From assembly GCA_963782465.1 (NCBI GenBank), contig CAWAJR010000003.1:62001-126000 (forward strand): DNA of 64,000 nucleotides, given 5' to 3'. This DNA comes from JAODBJ01 sp963782465 (lineage in GTDB: Bacteria; Actinomycetota; Acidimicrobiia; IMCC26256; PALSA-610). The position numbers and the translations under genes were made by a program. Positions 8,645 to 17,554 of the stretch are shown here, in pieces; position 1 is the first letter of the stretch, and the number at the start of each line of letters is the position of its first letter. The notes below the pieces were generated by a model. The model saw only the letters and a program-made list of their open reading frames with translations, ran no database searches and had not been told where the DNA came from.

Positions 8645-10329
8645 CGAGCTTCGGCGCGCGCTGAACGACGCGGCGCCCGCGCCGGCGATGCCGCTCGACG
8701 CGGCGCGCACTGCGGTCGAACACAAGATGCACGGGTACCGGGCGCGCCGGCGCCTGGTGTCGGGCGCGGTGCTCGTGCTCGTCATGGCGATCGTGCTTGC
8801 GGGGGCAGTGGCGGCGACGCGCGGGAGCGACCGCGCCTTGGTGATCGCAACGAGCGGTGGGCCGGCGATGCACGACGTTCCCGCGCAGGTCGTGTTCGTC
8901 GACGCCGCGCACGGCTACGGCCTGTTCCCGAACTGCCAGGCGGCGGGAACGCCCGTGTGCCACATCGAAGTGGGAGCCTCGGGCGACGGCGGGCGCACCT
9001 GGCGCTTGCGGGGCCGCATCGACGCTCGTTACCCGGGCTGGACCGGGTACCCGTTCGTCTCGCTCGCCGCGACGGGCAACGACGTGTGGGTCTACGGCAA
9101 TCGCACGTTCTTCTCGCGCGACGGTGGCCGGACCTGGGTGGAACAGCAGCCGGGCGGCATCGTCGACGCGCTCGTACCCCAGGGTGACGACGCGTGGGCC
9201 GCGGTGCGTGGGTGCGCGCCCGTCGGTCACGTGCGCGACGCGGATCGCGTCGGTACCCGTCGGCGGCGGGGCGTGGCACACATTCGCGTCGACCCCCGAC
9301 ATCACGTACCCGTACGTCCAACTGCGCCGGCCGACGGCGACGGTCGCGTACCTGCTCCCGCGCGACGGTCAGGGTGTTGTGTACCGCACGGGCGACGGTG
9401 GGCGGTCGTGGTCGGCGCGGACGATCCCCGGCGTGCACGGACCGACCGCGGTTGCCGCGGTCGGCCCCGACGACGTGTGGGCGCTTGCCGGCGTGACGTC
9501 GGCGACCGCGACGCAGGACAAGACGCTGTGGCACTCGCACGACGGCGGGCAGCACTGGACGAAGGTCGCGTCGACGCCGGCCGCGTCGAGCGCGGCCGGG
9601 TTGCCCGAGCGGGGGATCGTGCAAGACCTGGTGGCCGCGTCGGCCGTCGACCTCTACGCCGTGACGGACACGAACGTCGGCCATTCGCCGGACGCCGGCG
9701 TGTCGTGGTCCGAGGTTCGCCTGGCGGATAACGACCACCTCACCTTCGTCGACGCGCGGCACGGGTGGTCGACGGCCGGAGGATCGGCGTTGTACGCGAC
9801 CGTCGACGGTGTGCACTGGCAGCTCGTCGACGGCGTGGCGCCGCCGCCGCCCGTCGTCGTACCGAGCCCCACGACGACCACGTCCACGACCTTGCCGAGC
9901 AGCACACCGCTGACGCTCCAAGGTGTCGCGCTCGCCGCCGGGCCCGACGGGTTCCTCGTCCCGCAAGGATGGAGCGGCGGCCCGGCGGTCAACTCCGGCG
10001 GGCCGGCGAGCTTCTCGCACTACCGGCCGCCGAGCGGCGCGGGCGCCATCGACTACGAGGTGAGCGGCGGCGAGATGGCCAGCGTCTACAACCCCGACCA
10101 GAGCCCGAACATCAGCGGCGCCCTGCAGTTGGCGTCGTGCCGGCCGACGAGCCAAGCGTTCGCGAGCGCGTCGAGAGCGACCTTCACCTGCCCGCCCGTG
10201 AACGGCCTCACCCCCGTCGGCGTGATCGTGGTCGAGCCGTTCCCGCAGGGTTGGAAGATGCTGACGGTCGCGCTGCCGCCGAGTGCCGGCCCGTCGGCGG
10301 CGGCGCAGATCCTCAACAGCGTGCGGTAG
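8634..10329 (+). CDS. Membrane-anchored Asp-box (BNR/sialidase-like) propeller protein, candidate anti-sigma (one frameshift)
   Basis: About 564 residues after removing one C near 9219-9221. The cytosolic N-terminus (1-40) precedes one transmembrane helix (about 41-62). The extracytoplasmic part has at least five Asp-box turns (SGDGGRTWR, SRDGGRTWV, TGDGGRSWS, SHDGGQHWT, SPDAGVSWS) as in sialidase or Ycf48-type propellers. A Pro/Thr-rich linker near 400 (PSPTTTTSTTLPSS) leads to a C-terminal domain of about 150 residues. Coupling to an ECF sigma gene and its topology suggest an anti-sigma factor with an external sensor. No canonical zinc anti-sigma motif is visible, so this role is inferred. 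Confidence 0.75.
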
Positions 10330-10377
10330 GGAAGAGGCGGCGATCGAGAATCGCGGGACGGTAGGGTTGCGGGCTCC

Positions 10378-10451
10378 GGGCGGTTAGCTCAGCCGGTTAG
10401 AGCGCATCCTTCACACGGATGAGGTCGGAGGTTCGAGTCCTCTACCGCCCA
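10378..10451 (+). tRNA. tRNA-Val (anticodon CAC)
   Basis: A 74-nt cloverleaf. Acceptor GGGCGGT pairs with ACCGCCC; D-arm GCTC...GAGC; anticodon stem CATCC/GGATG encloses the loop TTCACAC with anticodon CAC; T-arm GGAGG-TTCGAGT-CCTCT; unpaired A at the end. CCA is not encoded. Confidence 0.97.
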
Positions 10452-10489
10452 CTCGTTGCGCCTGGTCAGAGGCTCGTAACTTAAGTGTT

Positions 10490-10588
10490 GTGGTTGCGAA
10501 GAGGCTTACGTCGGCCGCTGCCACCGCGATTGCGAGCAGCCTCGACGACATGACGCCCGCAGAATTCATGGCCGCGTGGAAAGCATGA
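10490..10588 (+). CDS. Leaderless 32-residue small ORF
   Basis: GTG-initiated ORF starting MVAKRLTSAAATAIASS and continuing LDDMTPAEFMAAWKA. TAACTT at 10477-10482 lies 7 nt before the GTG, the same geometry as the stronger leaderless promoters in this window. The composition (an amphipathic helix, then an acidic-aromatic tail) reads like protein rather than out-of-frame noise. I recognise no family. It lies between tRNA-Val and the VapBC module and may be a remnant. Confidence 0.35.
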   Translation: MVAKRLTSAAATAIASSLDDMTPAEFMAAWKA

Positions 10589-10625
10589 TCTCTTTGGATC
10601 GTGTGACTGCGCTGCGCGTCTTTCA

Positions 10626-11006
10626 TCAGACCCGTTCGATGGCGACGTCGTTGGCGTGGGCGGCGAGCGCGTGGAGGTCGGCTTCGTTGCCGGTGAGCAC
10701 GACGCCGGCCGGTTCGGCGAGTGCGACGACGACGGCGTCGACGACCGATCCTTCACCTGCGCGCCTACGCAGCTCCGCCGCTCGCCGCGCGAGGTGCTCC
10801 GAGACGTGCGCTTCGACGAGGCAGGTCTTGAGGAAGCGATTGACTTTCGCGTCCCGGCCGGCGTGACCCTGCAGTGATTCAACGAGAACGATTGTTGGGA
10901 CGACCGGCGGCCAGAGGTCCGCGGACCGCAGCGACCTGATGAGGGCAAGCGACCGAGGCGAACGCTCGGCGAGGCGGCTCAGGCCGCCGCTGTCAAGGAC
11001 GAGCAA
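10626..11006 (-). CDS. PIN-domain toxin, VapC-like
   Basis: A 126-residue PIN ribonuclease-fold protein. Acidic metal ligands are visible as LVLDSGGLSRL (Asp5), a central Glu in VLVESLQG (about 43), and the C-terminal VVDAVVVALA and TGNEADL (about 88-110). VapC toxins cleave RNA and are neutralised by the upstream antitoxin. The gene follows vapB by 3 bp on the same strand, the usual antitoxin-first order, and the pair lies directly after tRNA-Val. Toxicity is inferred from the family and arrangement. Confidence 0.85.
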   Translation of the reverse strand: MLVLDSGGLSRLAERSPRSLALIRSLRSADLWPPVVPTIVLVESLQGHAGRDAKVNRFLKTCLVEAHVSEHLARRAAELRRRAGEGSVVDAVVVALAEPAGVVLTGNEADLHALAAHANDVAIERV

Positions 11007-11009
11007 CGG

Positions 11010-11258
11010 TCAACCGGCTTCGTTCAGCCTGCGATCTCGGATGCGACGGGCGATTGCATCGGCCCGTGACTGCTGGCGGGTCGTCGGTTCTCCGACTTCG
11101 GCCGCGAGTTCGGTGAGGTACTCGTCGGTTGCGTCGAGCGTGGCTCGCCGTTCCAGCTCGGCGCGCACCGCTTCCTGGAGGAGTTCGGACGCCGGAAGCT
11201 GGCGGGCCTTGAGCTGTTCGTAGAGGTCGTCGGGGAGGTAGACCTGCAGTCGAGGCAT
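11010..11258 (-). CDS. Ribbon-helix-helix antitoxin, VapB-like
   Basis: An 82-residue protein with N-terminal MPRLQVYLPDDLYEQLK, a typical RHH beta-strand plus helix, followed by a long charged helical tail (ADAIARRIRDRRLNEAG) that would wrap the toxin. I chose the ATG at 11258 because the RHH begins there and a -10 box sits 7 nt upstream. A longer in-frame start would add residues with no family support. VapB-type proteins usually repress their own operon together with the toxin, and a palindrome covers the promoter. Confidence 0.82.
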   Translation of the reverse strand: MPRLQVYLPDDLYEQLKARQLPASELLQEAVRAELERRATLDATDEYLTELAAEVGEPTTRQQSRADAIARRIRDRRLNEAG

Positions 11259-11259
11259 A

Positions 11260-11273
11260 CGTATAACTATACG
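11260..11273 (-). promoter_or_regulatory. vapBC-type promoter with palindromic operator
   Basis: CGTATA-AC-TATACG is a 6-bp-arm palindrome containing the minus-strand -10 TATAGT (11271-11266), 7 nt from the ATG at 11258. The transcript would be leaderless. Overlap of the operator with the -10 fits autorepression by the RHH antitoxin. Confidence 0.6.
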
Positions 11274-12088
11274 CCTGACTCGGAAAGGCGAGCGGTGGCA
11301 GGAGTGGTGGCCGACCAACCTCAACCCGCGGCCGTCGACAAGAGCCTGCGATGAGGCGAGCTACCGGTTGCCTCGCCACCGTCGCGGCTTACCGCTGTCG
11401 CGCACGAAGGTGTTGATGACCGGGCCTCTCCTGAGCGCGGAGCGCGCCCATGATGCGGCGACCCACACCACGCGGGCACCCGCAGCGATGCCGCAGAGCG
11501 CTACTGCCAGGCGCATCGGGCGGCGTTCAATCGCGCGTCGTTCATAGCGGTCGGGTGCGTCGACGTCGTTCGCTCACGGCTACGTCGATTGCCCAGGTGA
11601 GGAAGAAGGTCATAGCGAACAGCCAAACCCAATGCGTTGTGGCCCAATGACGAACGAGCTGGGCCGTCGACCGGCGCGCCGGCGGCCGAACCGCATGGGT
11701 CGAGGTCACGCGCACGAGCACCACCACGCAGCCGAGCGACCGTTGAACTGCGACCGGTCCGGGCCGCGCATGGGACGACGATTCCTGCTTGTCGACGCTT
11801 CCCTGAACAGCGCTGCACCGGGCTGCTGTCGGCTTTGCTGCGTGCGCTGGACTTGCGCCTGCCGCCAGGAACGCACACAGAGGACCGCTCCCACCCTCAC
11901 GAACGAGAACGCTCGGACGGGGCGACTCGAGCCGGCATGAGCGTGAGACTCGGCCCGTGCGAGCGTCGGGACGATCGGGGCCGGCGGTTTGCCGTTCGCA
12001 GGGTCGAGCGCCGCTCGATGTTCGGGCTCGGCAACGCTCCTGGAGCGCGGTCTGCTTGCGCGGACGCCGGATCGTTCGGTGACGCGGT
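11274..12088. other. 815 bp without a confident gene
   Basis: No ORF here has convincing domain content. The best candidate is a minus-strand reading ending at 11542 with one transmembrane-like stretch (WVWLFAMTFFLTWAIDVAV) and a basic tail, but its start is unclear. The codon pattern is weaker than in neighbouring genes and the stretch follows a toxin-antitoxin module, so decayed accessory DNA is possible. Confidence 0.4.
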
Positions 12089-12796
12089 TCATCGGCGCAC
12101 GCTGCCGTGCGCCGTGGCCTTTGGCGCGTTTCCTCGCGTCTTCTTCGGGCTTCGAGTGGGTGCTCGTCCTTGGGCCAGGGAAGAGGATGCGGTTGTGATG
12201 CCGAGTCGTCGGCGCACGACGGTTCTCGCGACTTCGAGAACGGCGGGGTCCTGGCGGAGCACGAAATTGGAGTTGGCCGCGAGGATGATGCCGCTGATTT
12301 CGAAGGTGAGCGCGTCGGCATCCTCGTCGGCGGGGAGTTCGTGTTGTTCCAGCGCCGTGACGACGAAGTCGCGGATCAGTGCGGTGAATGCGTCCTGGAA
12401 CGCGGCGATCGCTTCTCTCACGGCTCCGGGCCGCGTGCCCATCTCGAGGACTGCGCCGGCGAAGAAACACCCACCCGGGAACGTGCGCCGCATCAGATGG
12501 TCGAAAAACGCGTCGCACACTGCGACGAGCTGAGCGAGACCCGGCTTGGCCGCGAGCGCCGGTTCGATCACCTCGGCCTCGAACACGCGTCCCGCCTCGC
12601 CCACCGTCGCGAGTTGGAGTTCTTGCTTCGAGCCGAAGTGGGCGTAGAGCCCGCTCTTGCTCATGTCGAGCGCGGCCGCGAGGTTGCCGATCGAGAGCCC
12701 TTCGAGCCCGTCGAGGGTCGCGAGCGATACGGCCTCGCGCACGATCGCTTCGCGGGTGCGCGCCCCATCGGCGCGTTGCTTTCGTGTGCTCGGCAC
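12089..12796 (-). CDS. TetR/AcrR family transcriptional regulator
   Basis: A 235-residue repressor. The N-terminal helix-turn-helix covers about residues 12-60 (TREAIVREAVSLATLDG, LSIGNLAAALDMSKSGLYAHF), followed by a ligand-binding domain with FPGGCFFAGAVLEMG and a 35-residue low-complexity basic tail. TATCTT lies 6 nt before the GTG (leaderless). Two 18-bp palindromes in the shared intergenic region are its likely operators. It is divergent from an ABC transporter and so probably controls efflux or lipid export. Confidence 0.9.
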   Translation of the reverse strand: MPSTRKQRADGARTREAIVREAVSLATLDGLEGLSIGNLAAALDMSKSGLYAHFGSKQELQLATVGEAGRVFEAEVIEPALAAKPGLAQLVAVCDAFFDHLMRRTFPGGCFFAGAVLEMGTRPGAVREAIAAFQDAFTALIRDFVVTALEQHELPADEDADALTFEISGIILAANSNFVLRQDPAVLEVARTVVRRRLGITTASSSLAQGRAPTRSPKKTRGNAPKATAHGSVRR

Positions 12797-12928
12797 ATTG
12801 ACAAGATAGCACGATCGGTCGTACTGTGCGGTCCGAGCACGAACGATCGTGCTAACTCGGGGTCGCGAATCACGTCTTGTGATCGATCGGCGCCGCGACC
12901 CGCAGACGATGGAACGACCCGAGGGGGA
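12797..12928. promoter_or_regulatory. Divergent control region with two TetR operators
   Basis: Two related 18-bp sites: 12808-12825 (AGCACGATCGGTCGTACT, one arm mismatch) and 12836-12853 (AGCACGAACGATCGTGCT, perfect), giving consensus AGCACGA-N4-TCGTGCT with centres 28 bp apart. The first abuts the minus-strand -10 TATCTT (12808-12803) of the tetR gene, so binding would block that promoter. GAGGGGG at 12921-12927 is the ribosome binding site of the transporter gene. Confidence 0.7.
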
Positions 12929-14680
12929 ATGGTGACCTTGTTGCAGGAGCTACGGAATCGCGACGGTCGGGTTCCGCGCCGCGCCGCAACCGTGACGGCC
13001 GGGCCCGTCGAGCGGCGGGGCTTTTGCGTCCGCGTCGATCGCGTGTCGCGGCGCGTCCGGGTCAGAAACCGGGGCGAGATCACGCTCTTGGACGACGTGT
13101 CGTTCTCGGTCGCCGCCGGGGAGCTCGTCGCGATCGTCGGTCCGAGCGGCGCGGGCAAGACGACGCTGCTGGACGCGATCGCCGGCATTGCCCCGACGAG
13201 CGCGGGATCGGTGCACTTCGATGGCATCGACGTCCACGCGAACCTGCGGAAGTTCCGCGGCGTCATCGGCTACGTGCCTCAAGACGACATCGTCCATGCC
13301 GATCTCGCGCTGCAACACACCCTCCGTTACGCAGCACGGCTGCGGCTCCCATCGTCGACGACTCGCGCGGAGGTCGACAACGCGGTCGCGGGGGCGATCG
13401 ACGCGGTTGGGCTCGGCGAGCACGCCGACGTCCGGGTTGGGTCCCTGAGCGGCGGGCAACGTAAACGGGCAAGCATTGCGGCCGAGCTTCTGACCGAACC
13501 GCGCGTCTTCTTCCTCGACGAGCCGACGTCCGGTCTCGACCCGGCCACGAGCGCGGAGCTGATCGGTCAGCTCCGCCAGGTTGCCGATCGGTCGGCAACG
13601 GTCGTGTTCACGACGCACTCGGTCGAAGACCTCGATTGGTGCGATCGCGTCGTGTTCATGGCGCGCGGTGGGCGAGTCGCGTTCGTCGGCAGTGTCGACG
13701 ACGCGCTCGAGCACTTCGCGGTCGACTCGATACCGGAGCTCTATCGCCGGCTGGCGGATGGGGACAGCACCGCCGATGCCGTGGCCCGGCCGGCGCCGGG
13801 CCCCGACGATGACGCCGGACATCGAGACGTGAGCAAGAGACCCGTGGCGCGCGGCTTCACGCAATGGCATGTCCTCACGCGCCGGACGCTCGAAACGTTC
13901 GTAAGAAATCCGTTGACGCTCGCGATCCTGCTCGCATCTCCCGCGCTCGTTGTCGGAATGTTCGCGGTTCTCTTCCGGCCGGGTGCCTTCGAGTTCCAGG
14001 ACCCGAGCCCGAGCTCGATGGTCATGGTCGGCTTCTGGATCGTTTTCGCCGCGTTCTTCTTCGGGCTCACCTACGGCTTGCTGCAAATTTGCACCGAGCG
14101 CACGATCGTGCGCCGCGAACGCCTCGTCGGCCTGCGCATCGGCGCGTACGTGGCATCGAAGGTGACCGTCCTCGTTCCGTTCCTTCTTGTCGTGATCGTG
14201 GCGATGCTGGGTGTGCTGCGTGCCATGGACCGTCTTCCCGATCGTCCGTTGTCGACGTACGCCTCGATTGCGGTGGGGCTGCAGTTGTGCGCCGTCGCGG
14301 CCCTCGGGCTCGGCCTGCTCACGTCCGCCGCGGTTGGGAACGTCTCCCAGGCAACGCTCGCGCTGCCGATGTTGTGTTTTCCGGCGGTGCTGTTCGGAGG
14401 GGCGATCCTGCCGGTGCACCTCATGGCGGGGGCGGGTGCCGTCCTGAGCGTTTTCATGCCATCTCGGTGGGCCTTCGAGGCCGTCGGTCACGACCTCGGA
14501 GCGCGGCACATCCTCGCTCATGGCGGCTCAAAACTCGGGCCACCGCTGCTCGCGTCGTTCGGTGGTGCCGGAACCTCTTCCACCGGCACGTACTGGCTTG
14601 TCCTCGCGGCGTTCTCGGTCGTATTCCTTGTGGCAACCTGGGGTGTGCTCGTGCGCAGCACACGCCGCGCGAGGGGCTGA
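12929..14680 (+). CDS. ABCG/White-type ABC transporter (fused ATPase and membrane domain)
   Basis: A 583-residue half-transporter with the ATPase first. Walker A is GPSGAGKTT (71-79), the signature SLSGGQRKRAS (about 172) and Walker B VFFLDEPTSGLD (about 192). An ABC2-type membrane domain of about six helices follows from about residue 310 (TQWHVLTRRTLETFVRNP onward). Members dimerise and export lipids, drugs or haem-like molecules. The ATG at 12929 or the adjacent GTG follows GAGGGGG. The divergent TetR and the acyl-CoA ligase 32 bp downstream suggest lipid or xenobiotic export. Confidence 0.92.
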   Translation: MVTLLQELRNRDGRVPRRAATVTAGPVERRGFCVRVDRVSRRVRVRNRGEITLLDDVSFSVAAGELVAIVGPSGAGKTTLLDAIAGIAPTSAGSVHFDGIDVHANLRKFRGVIGYVPQDDIVHADLALQHTLRYAARLRLPSSTTRAEVDNAVAGAIDAVGLGEHADVRVGSLSGGQRKRASIAAELLTEPRVFFLDEPTSGLDPATSAELIGQLRQVADRSATVVFTTHSVEDLDWCDRVVFMARGGRVAFVGSVDDALEHFAVDSIPELYRRLADGDSTADAVARPAPGPDDDAGHRDVSKRPVARGFTQWHVLTRRTLETFVRNPLTLAILLASPALVVGMFAVLFRPGAFEFQDPSPSSMVMVGFWIVFAAFFFGLTYGLLQICTERTIVRRERLVGLRIGAYVASKVTVLVPFLLVVIVAMLGVLRAMDRLPDRPLSTYASIAVGLQLCAVAALGLGLLTSAAVGNVSQATLALPMLCFPAVLFGGAILPVHLMAGAGAVLSVFMPSRWAFEAVGHDLGARHILAHGGSKLGPPLLASFGGAGTSSTGTYWLVLAAFSVVFLVATWGVLVRSTRRARG

Positions 14681-14712
14681 CCGGCGGTGGCCCCGATCGA
14701 CCTCGAGGTCCG

Positions 14713-16218
14713 ATGATGGCGGCGTTCCCGGGCGTCGGTTCCTGGATTGAACGGCGGGCTCGCATCGCACCCGGTGACGTTGCGCTGGTCCACGGTGAGA
14801 CGCGGCGGACGTACGCGGAACTGGCCGAACGCGTCGGTCGGCTGTCGTCCGGCCTCCGCGACCTCGGAGTCGTGCGCGGCGATCGCGTCGCGTGGCTCGG
14901 CGAGCGTCACCCGGCGTTTCTCGAAACGCTCTTCGCAGTGACGCGGTTGGGCTCGGTCTTCGCACCCATGAACCACCGGCTCAGCGACGACGCAGTTCGC
15001 GGCGTCCTCGACGACTTCGCGGTGAAGCTGGTCGTCGTCGAGAGGGCGGCGTCAGGCATCGAACTTCCCGCCGATGTGCAGGTGGTGCACGTTCGCGATT
15101 CGGCAACTGCGGGGAGTTTCGAGGACCTCATCGCGACCGCGCGCGCAAGCGAGCCGGATGTGCGCGTCGATCCCGACGATGTCTGCATCATGCCGCACAC
15201 CTCCGGGACGACCGGCTCGCCGAAGGGCGTCATGCTGACGCACGCCAATGTGACGTGGAACGCGATCAACATGCTGTCGGTCGCCGACCTGCGGAGCGAC
15301 GACGTGACGCTTGCGCTCGCTCCGCTCTTTCGCGCGGGTGGGATGGGCGTGAACGTGCTCCCGTTGCTGTTCAAGGGCGGGAGCGTCGTGATACCGGCGG
15401 CGACGACACCCGACGACGTGCTGGATGCCATCGAGGGTGAGGGCGTCACCGTCGGCTTCGGTAACCCCGATCTGCTCGATGCGCTCACCGTCAGCGCGCG
15501 CTGGACGACGGCAGACTTGTCGAGCGTCCGCTTCATCATCACCGGCGGCGCGCCCGTGCCTGAACGACTGATCCGAAGGTACGGCGAGCGAGGCGTGACG
15601 TTCTTGCAGGGCTATGGCCTCACGGAGGCTGCGCCCGTCGTTTCCGTACTCGACGCCGCGAGCGCGGCGCGCAAGTCCGGTTCGGCGGGCCGGCCAGTGC
15701 TGTTCGTCGATGTGCGGACCACGCGGCGCGACGGCTCGGAGTGCGCGCCGGGTGAGACGGGCGAGCTGTTCGTCAAGGGACCGAACGTCATGGCGGGCTA
15801 CTGGAACCGTGCCGGCGCGACCCGTGCCGCAATCGACGAGCGGGGCTGGCTCCGCACCGGCGACGCGGCACGGATCGACGAAGAAGGCTTCGTGTGGATC
15901 GTCGACCGCGTCTCGGATGCCTTCGCGACGACCGGGGGCGTCGTGTACCCGGGCGACGTCGAGCGGTGCATCGGCGAGCACCCGGCGGTGCGAGATGTAG
16001 GAGTAGTCGGCGTCGACGGCTCCGGTCACGCGTTCATCGTGCTTCGTGACGGAGCGGAAGCGAAGGCGATCGACATCATCGAGTACTGCAAGACGCGGCT
16101 CGATCCCCATGCCGTGCCGGCCGCAGTCGCGATCATCGACGCGCTCCCGCGTACGTCGGTTGGCAAGATCGACCGGCGCGCGCTGATCGAGCGTGCGCTC
16201 ACATCACGTCGAGGGTGA
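14713..16218 (+). CDS. AMP-binding acyl-CoA synthetase/ligase
   Basis: A 501-residue adenylate-forming enzyme. The P-loop-like motif HTSGTTGSPKG is at about 162-172, the substrate motif GYGLTEAAPV at about 300, and the hinge RTGDAARIDEEGF near 390. The C-terminal PRTSVGKIDRR carries the catalytic Lys at about 486. It would activate a carboxylic acid to its acyl-CoA via acyl-AMP. It follows the ABC transporter on the same strand by 32 bp and is likely co-transcribed, so import or export and activation of the same lipid-like acid is plausible. Confidence 0.92.
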   Translation: MMAAFPGVGSWIERRARIAPGDVALVHGETRRTYAELAERVGRLSSGLRDLGVVRGDRVAWLGERHPAFLETLFAVTRLGSVFAPMNHRLSDDAVRGVLDDFAVKLVVVERAASGIELPADVQVVHVRDSATAGSFEDLIATARASEPDVRVDPDDVCIMPHTSGTTGSPKGVMLTHANVTWNAINMLSVADLRSDDVTLALAPLFRAGGMGVNVLPLLFKGGSVVIPAATTPDDVLDAIEGEGVTVGFGNPDLLDALTVSARWTTADLSSVRFIITGGAPVPERLIRRYGERGVTFLQGYGLTEAAPVVSVLDAASAARKSGSAGRPVLFVDVRTTRRDGSECAPGETGELFVKGPNVMAGYWNRAGATRAAIDERGWLRTGDAARIDEEGFVWIVDRVSDAFATTGGVVYPGDVERCIGEHPAVRDVGVVGVDGSGHAFIVLRDGAEAKAIDIIEYCKTRLDPHAVPAAVAIIDALPRTSVGKIDRRALIERALTSRRG

Positions 16219-16270
16219 CCGGGCTGCGAACCCGGCTACCCGAACGTGGCCGGTCCGATCGCGGCACGAG

Positions 16271-17517
16271 TCACGGCGCGCGATCGCGGATCGTGCAGGT
16301 GACGGGAAGGGTGTTCAGCGCGCGGATGAACATGCGGTTGCCCCACTCGGGTGTTCCTGCGAGCTCGAGGTCGGCGACCCGGTCGAGGATGGCGCTGAAC
16401 GCGATCTCCGCCTGCAGGCGCGCGAGATGCGAGCCGAGGCAGGCGTGGCCACCGGCACCGAATTGCAGGTGCTGGCTCGCGTCGGGTCGATCGACTCGCA
16501 GGCGATCAGCGTGGTCGCCCCAGCGGCGCGGGTCCCGGTTCGCCGCCGCCGGGCTCGCGTACACGACCGCACCGGCCGGCAGCTCGGTGGCGCCCACCAC
16601 CGTGGGAACCGTCGTGATGCGGCGGACGAAGTGGTTGGCCCGTCGAAACGGAGGAACTCGCTCACCGCGTTGCGCAGCAGCGAACGGTCGGCGCGCAGTC
16701 GTGCCAGCTCGTCGGGTGCCTGCAGCAACGCGAGGGTGCCCGCGGCAATAACCGACGCAGTGGGCTCGTGCCCGGCCATATAGAGCGTCACGAGCTGGGC
16801 GACGAGGTCTTCTTCGGAGAGGTGTTCGCCGTCGACCTCCGCGTGCACGAGCGCCGACATGAGATCGTCGGTCGGCTCGGCCCGCTTTCGGTCCGCTTGG
16901 TACTGGAGGTACGCGTACATCTCGTCGAGCCCTCGGAGGCACTCCTCACGCTCAGCCGCGCTCAAGATCGGGTCGACGGCCCGCGCGACGCACTGGGTCC
17001 AGTAGCGGAACCTGGGGCTGTCCTCCTCGGGCATCCCGAGCATCTCCGAGAAGATCTCCACCGGGAGCGGGTACGCGAACTCACCGACGAGATCGAGCTC
17101 GAAACGACCCGCACCGTGTTGCTCGCGCAGGCGATCGAACGCACCGCTGATGCGCGCGGCGACGCGGTCTCGAAGTTTCTCGATCTCGCGCGGGCGGAAC
17201 GGCTCGGCCATGAGTGCACGGATGCGAGCGTGGTCGGGGTCGTCCCTGAGCACGATCGTGCGCGACGCGCGCGGCTGTTCCGACAACTGGTCGAGTTCGA
17301 GCACCGTCAGGGGCGTGGGGGTCGCGTTGTGGATGTCGCTCGACACGGCCGGGTCGCGCAGAAGCCGGCCGACGTCGTCGAAGCGGGTCACCACCCAGCC
17401 GTGGAGCAGCTCGGACCGATGCACCGGGTCGTCGTCGCGCAAGCGCGCGTATTGCTCGTAGGGAGACTCGGCGAACCCCTCCGCGAGGGGATCGAAGAGC
17501 GGGGGCACGTTGGTCAT
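16271..17517 (-). CDS. Cytochrome P450 (one frameshift)
   Basis: About 415 residues after restoring one base near 16640. Marks include DDPDHARIRALMAEPFRP, the I-helix YMAGHEPTAS and, beyond the shift, VRRITTVPTVVG and the haem loop FGAGGHACLGSHLA. Frame is repaired if GACGGGCCAACC was GACGGGCCCAACC (FDGPNHFVRR). The ATG at 17517 opens MTNVPPLFDP. It is the last gene of the minus-strand catabolic operon and probably hydroxylates its hydrophobic substrate. It converges with the acyl-CoA ligase. Confidence 0.88.
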
Positions 17518-17554
17518 GGGAACACCGCCTGGCCCGACGACGGCAGGGCGGCGC

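Noticed and set aside
11542..11740. Possible small membrane protein on the minus strand
   Set aside because: One hydrophobic stretch is present but there is no clear start, ribosome binding site or -10 box, and the upstream part reads as noise.
12107..12928. In-frame N-terminal extension of the ABC transporter
   Set aside because: It runs antisense through the TetR gene and the operator region, and a good ribosome binding site and start exist at 12929.
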